From the NCBI RefSeq assembly GCF_000143415.4, contig NW_003314298.1, positions 603,014 to 667,013 on the forward strand: a stretch of DNA of 64,000 nt. The letters are read 5' to 3'. Position 1 is the first letter of the stretch, and every line of letters begins with the position of its first letter. Source of the DNA: Selaginella moellendorffii (taxonomy: Eukaryota; Streptophyta; Lycopodiopsida; Selaginellales; Selaginellaceae). Of this stretch, positions 56,188-64,000 are shown piece by piece. The notes under the pieces were generated by a model. It was given only the letters and a program-made list of their open reading frames with translations. It made no database searches and was not told the DNA's origin. Made by a program: the position numbers and the translations under genes.

Positions 56188-56774
56188 GATTATTTGAATA
56201 ACAAAACGAAACCTATCTATCAGATACGGTGCTCGTGCATGAAATTTGTGACGAAACTCTAGGCAAAGAATGTCACGTCCTCTATTTCACAGCGCTTGGC
56301 TTAGAAAAGTTTCAGTATAATGATTTTTTGAAGTGTGAAATCAAATTCTGATCCACCATCTGATACGCAATAAAATCATTGATATGCTTACCTAGAGGAG
56401 TCGCTTTTCAAAATCGATCAGTTCTTTCCATCTCGTTCTTGCCAATCTTCTGTACAACTTGCATGAGCGTGTCACATTGACCACCACTCGAAGTTCTACA
56501 GAGGATTGGCAAGAATTAGAACTGATGGATTTTGAAATCAAGTAAACATATCAATGGAAGACGGATTTTATTGCGTATTAGATCAGGTGGATTTGAGTAC
56601 ATTTCACGCCACACAATATAGTGAGTTGGCAATAGGTCACGAACGTATCCATTCTCCCTGTCTCCATTTTCATAATATCGGTGCCCAGAAATGGCGTGCA
56701 GGTTTTACAAAGCAAGAGCAGCCTTAAATGTACTCTAATAAACATACTTTGTTTATTCTAGTCAATATGTTTGA
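56188..56774. other. Intergenic, no gene seen
   Basis: A block near 56430-56560 shows partial inverted similarity between two arms (GATCAGTTCTTTCCATC... and ...GAACTGATGGATTTTGA). The right end (56728-56774) is shared with 60389-60431. Confidence 0.35.
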
Positions 56775-56970
56775 CTACTTGCGGAGAAGTGGAACCAATG
56801 CAAGTGGACGAGCCCGCATGAGCGTGAACCCAAGCCCCTTGCCCACGTCCACCTCTTTACCATCCGGTGTTCTCCAGTTGAACTTGAAAAGAAGATTGGC
56901 AAGAATGAAATGAATAACAGTCATCCCCAAGTTCATTGGCAGGATCGCTGGCCAAAGCCAAATGTCATGA
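56775..56970 (-). pseudogene. Cytochrome P450 C-terminal fragment
   Basis: The minus-strand sense starts at the haem loop (FGFGQRSC), then a small deletion shifts the frame. It continues MNLGMTVIHFILANLLFKFN, then WRTPDGKEVDVGKGLGFTLM, then RARPLALVPLLRK and stop. The upstream P450 is absent. The 3' part and flanking ~45 bp closely match the P450 at 60432-61816, so it is a duplicated end. Confidence 0.85.
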
Positions 56971-58084
56971 GTCATGATGAGTGACTTAGGAGCAGTTATG
57001 GTTAAACTAAAACATAAGTTACCAAGTGATGGAGAATGATGTTGAGAGATATGATGGTAAGAGTCAATAAACATGATGTTTGCCTATTTAGGTATTAAGC
57101 TTTTAAGCATAAAAGTGGCAAGAGGATGATGGATTGACAATGTATACAACCATGCAACACAAACCCTCAAGTAAGCAACAATCAAAAGTCAAAAGTCAAA
57201 GTAGCATATATAGTGTTAGATAAAATGCAAAACATCACGGATGAGTGGACAAAACTTGTCAAGTGAAATGCAATAAGGATGATGCTACTATCAATATCAA
57301 AATTGGTGATGCACCTCGAAAAACCAGGTACTTCAAAGGCATTTCTTTTATGTCATGAACTTTTTTGTTCCCTTAGAAACTGAAGAAAAAAAAAGAGTGA
57401 TGTTTGTTTCTTTGAAGATAAAAATGATAGTTCCAATGATGAATTAGGTTGGTTGTAGATAGAAGTGATTGACTATGTTTGTGACGTGAATTTATGAAGA
57501 TAATGTTGAACATTGTAAAAATAAGTATATGCAAGTAATTTCAGTCGATTTAAATCAGTTATGGCCATAGAAGACGTGATAGATATGCACATAATAATGA
57601 GGACTTAATGTTTCCTTGCTATACTCTTAACTATTATGGCCTTGGAAAAAATACATCTACATCCAGAGGTAGTCGACTATGAATTGATATGGCTGATTTC
57701 ACAGGCAATGAAACTATCACTATGTGGATGTATCCCGCTGTACCAGCAATTTGCAAAAGAAAAGTGGTTGAAGATAATTGGATTTGAAGTTGTCCTAGCA
57801 GTACTAATGTATGATAGAGGAACATGGAGATATGTGTTAAAAGTTAGTCACTCAACTGTCATTGAAGAAGTTAGTCTAGAACCTCCTATTGTATTTTTCT
57901 GTCGCAAATTTTATCAAATTACACAAAGGACATAATATGGTTGGGTCAATTGAAGCCATTAAAACAGTGTTGAGATAATTGTTGTGGATAATTGTGGTTT
58001 AGATGCTACACTGAGATAATTTGTCTCATTCACTATGTATTTTGACCTTATTACCATTGATTAGCATGACAAGCATGACTATAA
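56971..58084. other. Intergenic, AT-rich; candidate ORF 57636-57935
   Basis: A 99-codon plus-strand frame at 57636-57935 has hydrophobic, protein-like composition but no known domain. The rest shows no gene. Confidence 0.25.
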
Positions 58085-59110
58085 TTACACCAGTAATTGA
58101 ACCCAGAAGAATTTGATATTTAACAAAAGTGTACCGACAGTCCTCAGCCATGACATCACCTTTTCCATCTTGATGCCCTTGAGATTTATAAGTTGCACTG
58201 CTCGATTGTTATGCATGTTTAGAGCGTAATCCCAAATCATGGTCGTCCAGGAAACCAAGCTGCACATCTTCATGCTCTCAAAAATTTTGAGATTGTCCAA
58301 GTTGACATAAACTTGTGTGAAAGCTGTCCAGCAGACAATGGTCTTGCATGGGATCTAGTGAAAGAACCTATGGCCTCATCAAAATGCCCATTCTCGGCAT
58401 ACATGAGGAGCATCACACTCCAAAGCCTGGTTTCTTCTCCTGGATTTGATCGAAGATGTTCTTTGCGAGGGTGATGAAGCCTTGGCAGCCATAAAGCTTG
58501 CACCATAGCACATAAATTGATCCAGCATGGAATCAAACTCTTTTGTGGTGGCCAAATCCCTGAGCATTCACCAAGATCATCACAATTTGCACTGCATTAG
58601 TGAAGGGAAGATGACGGAATGCCCTGTCAATTCTTCAAGGAATCCATTGTGAACGTAGCACAGTAGTAGATTTGTCCATGACACGAGATCCTTGGCATTC
58701 GATCAAAGGTCGATTTCACTGCCTCGATTTGCCAAGTGTTGTGATAATTGAGTTCCAAGGCAGTAAGATAGCCTGGCAGTTGCGGATCCAGAATACCGCC
58801 ACATATCCAATGAGCATCGAGATCTGCGAGACAAGATCGTGAAACTCCACCCCATTAAACGTGTTCTTGGCATGCTTAAGATGCCTAGACTAGGCAAATG
58901 AGCGAGATCCAAGAGACCACATCATGATCCGTCATGGAATCCAAGATCTTCTTCAGATTGGATCTCTATATGTAGGATTGCACAAATTCCACTGCACAGC
59001 GGCTCTTGGCAAATGTGATCACCAATGTCAAAGAAGAGTCACACAGCGTAGGCATGGACCATCATGTTCCAGGTCGCAATCGAAGAGCTTAGTAGCACTG
59101 GAGGTGTGCC
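58085..59110 (-). pseudogene. Decayed PPR gene
   Basis: PPR units are scattered over at least four frames: IFESMKMCSLVSWTTMIWDY; LWSVMLLMYAENGHFDEAIG; a repeat near 58500 (LYGCQGFITLAKNIFDQIQE); and NMMVHAYA near 59070. Stops and shifts separate them. The order fits a single PLS-type gene reading right to left. It has no coding capacity now. Confidence 0.8.
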
Positions 59111-60431
59111 CGACAGCAAGCGGCTGGTTCATATTTTCAAAGAAGCAACAGTCAAATGATTGTGGTACAGCACTGTATATTTGTGTTTTATTTTTAAAGA
59201 GAAGTTATTGGCAGAAACTTCCAACTTTCGAGAAAGCATGGTAGAGAATGTCACTTTTTGAGATACACTTCTGGAGAATCCCTGTTTTTCAAGGCAAGAA
59301 TCCACCATTCTCTCTTCATTTTCAGTGAGAAATTTGTCTAGCATGACTGGATTAACGACAGCTAAAATTTATGTGGAAAACTTTAGAACACAGAAGTTAC
59401 AAGTTGGTCTTTCGTTGAGAATGAGCATGTGCTCACTGCCCCATTAGTTTTTTGATAGGATGCTGTGGATTGGACAACAAGGACTTATGACATTGTTCTA
59501 TTGGTTCTTTGGATGAGCAATGCATCAAGGTTCAAGTGTGAAAGTTTTCAATCAGGTCTGAGCCAGTAATTATAGTCTCTTGAAGAAATTGTTAAGGAAT
59601 GTTACAATCAGAAGTCAAAATTTCCTAAATGGAACCTCTGACCTCTTTGTCATCAGAACTCCAGTTTTTCAAGCCTTCTGGATTGATGAGATCTCATCAA
59701 TCCAACACGCAGCTTTGGCAGCCACAATTATGTCTAGAGAATTGTTGCTCCTGCCTGTATCATGAGTCCCTTCAATTCCATGTCTCTGCAATTGAGGCAC
59801 TTGCAAGCTTGCTCGGTCCTTGATTAAAAAATCCATCAATATGGCCAAGGTAGCCTCTAGCAATACTTGTCTTTCTATTCTGAGCAGAAATGCAAAAGTT
59901 AATCCCAGGGACTTAACTATTGCCAAGGCACTATTTTTTAAAGTGAGTTGATGATGTTATGTGGCATCACTACTAAAAAAATTTAAAATTGGACAAAGCA
60001 GTAAAGTGTAAAAATGTGAACCATTTCCTTGTAATGGTTTACCTTTTGACAAACTAATTTGTCTCTTAAAAAGAAATTCACATAAGAACTATAAGAAGTT
60101 AGTGCAAGTAAAGCAGGAAGGGAAATGGTAATGGTAATAAAAGAAGAAACTTGGTGCATTGTTCTTGTCTTAAATAAATTTGCAACCATGAACAAAAAAC
60201 ATCTTTGAAGACTTAATTTTGTGTAGGCCAGCATAGCTGGATTCATGGCTAGTTTACAGGTTGTTTGACATGTTAGAGCCCAAAAATGGGCCTGGTATCC
60301 AAACAAAGCTAAGCAAGACCAGAACAGATTAGGGATCATGGCAGATTGGGAGCTTCCAATCTAACCTTCGTAAAAAGCAAGGAAGCGTACTTTAATAAAC
60401 ATACTCTGTTTATTCTAGTCAATATGTTTGA
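59111..60431. other. Intergenic, no supported gene
   Basis: No recognisable domain on either strand. The right end (60389-60431) is shared with 56728-56774. Confidence 0.35.
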
Positions 60432-61816
60432 CTACTTGCGGAGAAGTGGAACCAATGCAAGTGGACGAGCCCGCATGAGCGTGAACCCGACCCCCTCACC
60501 CACGTCCACCTCTTTACCATCCGGTGTTGTCCAGTTGAACGATTAGCAAGAACAAGATGAATAGCAGTCAACCCCAAGTTCATCCCCGGGCAGGATCGCC
60601 GGCCAAAGCCAAACGTCATGAGTTCCACGGCCGCATTGAATTCGCTGCTCATCCTCTCCGGGATGAACTCCAGAGGGTTCTCCCAGATGTTTGGATCCCG
60701 GCCGATAGCGTAGAGGTTGATCAACACTTGGGTCTTGGCTGGGATCATGTAGCCAGCTTCTTCAAGCTTTCATACACGTTGATAACAAATTTGGAGATCT
60801 AGCGAGGATCAAACCTTTTAGACTACTTACCTTACACTCGGCGGTGGATTCGCGTGGAACAATGAGTGGCGGCGGTGGGTGCTTGCGCAGGCTCTCCTTG
60901 ACAATCGCGCCGAGGTACTTGAGCTTGGGAATGTCGGCCTCGCTCACCATGGTGCTACTAGCAGGGATCACGTCGTCCAATTCCTTCTGGGCTTTTGCCA
61001 AGATTTGTGGATGAAGAAGTAGCTCTATGAGAGCCCATTCTATCGCTGTGGCAGTCGTGTCCAGCCCTGCACTTCCTAGCAAGGACGGCCAACGAGTTAG
61101 TCAACACTCAAGTCAACCCCTAGTCTTACCAGCATGAGGCACCGGATGGTAAGATCTGACATGTTGTCGAGCGAAAGCAAGACGTCCAGGAAGCTCTCGC
61201 CGCCATGTCCTTGCTTGGCTATAGTCAGCTTGGGCAGCGAGAGATCCATCCATTTAAGCCATGGGACGTAATCGCCGATGTGTAGCCTCCCGCTCAGCTC
61301 GTTCCCCTGGCGGACCAAGCGGAGGAAATCGTTGGCACCGAAGGTCCGGCTCGTCCCAAACACGAGTGTTTGTATGATCTCCAAGGTGAGGACGGTGACC
61401 TCCTGGGTCATGTTCACCGTTCTTCCTAGATTCTGGGAGAGCATCGCCAGGAACTTCTCCATCTCCGCTTGCCTCACTGCCGCAAAGCTCCCCACGCGGC
61501 GCGCGGTGAAGAGCTCGAGCGTACAGATCTTGCCGAGCCCCCTCCATCTCGCGCCATAGCGCGCGAAGATGAGATCGTCTGGGAGGATCGCCTCGGCAAA
61601 CGTGAGCGATGGCCGCGAGGAGAAGGTCCTGTCGTGGGTCTTGAGGATCTCTTGGGCGATCTTGGCTGACGAGATGACGAGCGTGGGGGTGTAGCCCAGG
61701 CGGAGGTACAAGATCGGGCCGAGATCGAAGAGGATGAGATGCTTTAAAGCTTTGGCTGGCGCGCGACAAGGAAAAGATCTCCATCCCTGAGCGACCAGGA
61801 GATGATCCGGCGCCAC
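60432..61816 (-). pseudogene. Cytochrome P450 (plant A-type), frameshifted
   Basis: Right to left: GPILYLRLGYTPTLVISSAK, SSRPSLTFAEAILPDDLIFA, ARWRGLGKICTLELFTARRV (C-helix W..R), then an intron-like 54 nt (61076-61129, GTAAGA...TTGCTAG). The I-helix follows ([20 protein letters not shown]), then K-helix [18 protein letters not shown], a good 64-nt intron (60767-60830), FIPERM (PERF-like) and the haem loop FGFGRRSCPGMNLG. Faults: the N-terminal anchor and proline hinge are absent or out of frame; splicing the 54-nt intron leaves a one-base mismatch; and ten bases are lost after LANR (compare LANLLFKFN at 56775-56970), shifting the last ~40 residues. Haem and I-helix residues persist. It is probably a recent pseudogene of a CYP71-clan-like monooxygenase; the substrate cannot be inferred. 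Confidence 0.78.
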
Positions 61817-62779
61817 ATCATCAATTTCTTTTCGGCCTAAATCAGAGCGACCGCAAAAATAACGTCTTTATTTTTTAGAAAGGTTGTTTCTCAACGAAAG
61901 GCTTCCAGTTTATAGAAGTTTCCATGCGTCATTCACTGATGGTTTCAGCGTTTACCTAAATTCAACTTAAATCTATATTAAAAGTATTTAATGGTAGTGA
62001 TTTTACTGTGGTTAACTCCAATTTTATTGTGGTCAACACACTTTAGTTAATTAAGAAACAATAGCATTAAGGACTGATTTTAGGTTTAGAATTTGTACAT
62101 TTCACAATTTTTTAATCCACAATATTCAATGGGCCAACTTTTATGAATTTTGTGATTTATGAGCTGTGAGACAAAGGACGTTCATCCCTAGACAAATTTC
62201 ATGCATGAGCACACCGCTTGATAGACACTCTTGTTGTGAAAGCACTCTACTTTTATATGTTGTATTTACTTTTAATTGGGAGACTTTGAGAGTAGTTGAA
62301 TTTAAAATCAAAGTCTGGCATAGTTTTAATTGCATAACAAAACCAAGTCTCAATAAACAAGAAGAAAGAAATAAAAGTTTCCAATCCAACCTTCTTAACC
62401 ATGGGAGTCCATGATCACAGCTTCCCTCAAATCGTTACTGCCATCACCGATCCAGAAAGATATCCATGGACGAATCCCTGAAACTCTTTGTCCACCTCTC
62501 ACAAAGCCTCCCTTGCCCGTTGATTAGCATTGCCATTTTGAGGCTCTTAATCCAGATGGTCTTCACATGTTCTGTGAGTGTCGCTCACAGAAACAACTAT
62601 ATAGGCTCACCTATCTAGTTGCTGTACCCCTTGATACCTTGAATCCCTGGCACTGCCGTTGGACGCCCGGTCTGGCATGCCTGGCAAATGTGAGACTGTG
62701 AATCCCATGAGCCAAGTAGTGGATCATCTGGACCATCCAAATGCTGGTCTTCCATGTCATCTTCTGCTTCTAAGCCAGC
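61817..62779. other. Intergenic, no supported gene
   Basis: AT-rich to about 62400, then moderate GC with a short plus-strand protein-like stretch near 62530-62700 (words LNPDGLHMFCECRSQKQL) that has no start and no known family. Confidence 0.3.
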
Positions 62780-63540
62780 TGATTTGCCTTCTGTTGTTGT
62801 TTGCCTGTGTTACTCCAAGTTCTCTCCCATTTCTTCACTTTCTTCTTCTTTAGCATCTAAGTTTGCCTTCCTAATAACTCATCTGGTGGTGTGCTTTCAG
62901 TGCTCACTGGTTGCATATCAACTTCTTCTCCTTCTTCTGTGCTGGAACTTTGCTGGCAGGGAGCTTCCCTAAGGTTGTTCCTAGGTATCATCTGGAACGT
63001 AGAGGAGCTGGACATGATTCTGTCTTTCCACAGCAGATTCTGCTAGACCATAAGAATGCGCTCTTCAAGCCTTCTTCAGCCATGAATGCGGAGTGGGATT
63101 TCAGTGAGCAAATATCCTCACTGAAATCCATGTTGTTTGCCTGTGTTACTCCAACTTCTCTCCCATTTCTTCACTTTCTTCTTCTTCAGCATCTACGTTT
63201 GCCTTCCTAATAACTCATCTGGTGGTGCACTTTCAGTGCTCACCGGTTGTCCAGTGCTTTTTCAACAGTTGGCCCGAGTACCAAGGCACACTTCATTGTT
63301 AGAGAGAGGTAAGCTGGCGCTAATGCCAACCAGGATTATCCAGCACGAAAAGACAGACGGTTACCTGATATATACTTCCATTGACAATGAAATCCCACTC
63401 CGCATTCATGGCTGAAGAAGGCTTAAAGAGCACATTCTTATGGTCTAACAGAATCTGCTGTGGAAAGACAGCCTCATGTCCAGCTCCTCTATGTTCCAGA
63501 TGATACCTTGGAACAACCTTAGGGAAGCTCCCTGCCAAAA
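62780..63540. repeat. Rearranged block with direct and inverted repeats
   Basis: A ~115-bp direct repeat (62796-62910 and 63134-63250) shares TTTGCCTGTGTTACTCCAA through GTGCTCAC(T/C)GGTTG. A ~150-bp inverted repeat (62955-63105 plus, 63388-63538 minus) codes in both copies for GSFPKVVPRYHLE, QQILLDHKN and FKPSSAMNAEWDF. The minus copy continues IVNGSIYQVTVCLFVLDNPG. Both copies are too short to be genes. The block is a duplicated and inverted piece of one unidentified coding sequence. Confidence 0.7.
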
Positions 63541-64000
63541 CAGGTCCAAATTCCCCATCTTGTTGCAGTTCTTTGTACTGTAGCTTGCCACCCTTAGGAA
63601 TGAGTATGTTGCAAACAAAACTCTCTAACAGCTTTGCTTGGATATCCTAGATATCATTTGGTTGCTCCACCAACAAGAAACGTTTCAATCTTGGTAATTA
63701 AGTGTTGAAATAACATGAATATAAAAAGTTGTATTTAAGTGTAATGGCACTTTAAAAGTAATTATAAGATTAGGACCTCATGAGACATCAGACTTGCAAA
63801 GTCTAAAAGCTGAATAATTTAATGGAGTTAAAAGATAATCTTAAAGGCTGAGATGTATTGTGCCTAATGGAGGATCATGAGATCTAAGTATGAAAATAAT
63901 GAATATCTTATTAATGGCAAAAGATGCCATATTAAAGTCAAGAAAAGGTGTTTATAGAAGAAAAAAAACTTTTGCAAAGAGTTGTGTGCAAACACAATAA
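63541..64000. other. AT-rich end of window, no gene seen
   Basis: Nothing recognisable on either strand. Confidence 0.4.

Overview
This is plant nuclear DNA. Spliceosomal introns are very short (about 48-70 nt), host genes are GC-rich islands in AT-rich, retrotransposon-filled DNA, and the gene set includes an intron-poor PLS-type PPR protein, a DM13/DOMON/cytochrome b561 protein, a cytochrome P450 and a DRM-type DNA methyltransferase. The style resembles a compact lycophyte genome such as Selaginella; that assignment is my inference.

Layout. 1-5.5 kb holds retroelement LTRs: an iMet-primed element running off the left edge and a solo LTR with a perfect target-site duplication (TSD). 5.5-8.8 kb is AT-rich with decayed unidentified ORFs. 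8.8-11.9 kb carries a large minus-strand gene coding for a P-loop NTPase plus PD-(D/E)XK nuclease, the Crinkler-type architecture. 12-22.6 kb is AT-rich DNA and retroelement debris, with a large inverted repeat against the left end of the window and a broken Copia integrase. 23.79-24.73 kb is a compact tandem array of a miniature LTR retrotransposon (TRIM). Each full LTR contains a tRNA-like sequence, and one TSD encloses the whole array. 25.86-26.62 kb is a ~60-bp satellite-like array. 28.2-29.4 kb is a long hairpin made of two opposed copies of a Copia 5' end.

29.9-40.7 kb is the gene-rich part: a small three-exon gene, an intact PPR gene, a broken second Crinkler-like relic, an intact DM13-DOMON-b561 gene, and a shattered DRM methyltransferase whose parts lie in opposite orientations.

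41.0-54.6 kb is one 13.6-kb Ty3/Gypsy element of Tat/Athila-like type on the minus strand. Its reverse transcriptase lacks the YxDD block, its integrase is truncated, and it carries an extra Q/H-rich coding region after pol. A second Gypsy element, a chromovirus deletion derivative with gag joined to integrase plus chromodomain and a perfect TSD, is nested inside that extra region. 54.6-64 kb holds decayed PPR and P450 copies and repeated segments.

Likely working genes are few: the NTPase-nuclease gene, the small gene at 29.9 kb, the PPR gene and the DOMON-b561 gene. They show no pathway linkage to each other. Most of the window records transposition, nesting and gene decay. The tRNA-bearing TRIM array and the plant-encoded Crinkler-type gene are the two most unusual items.
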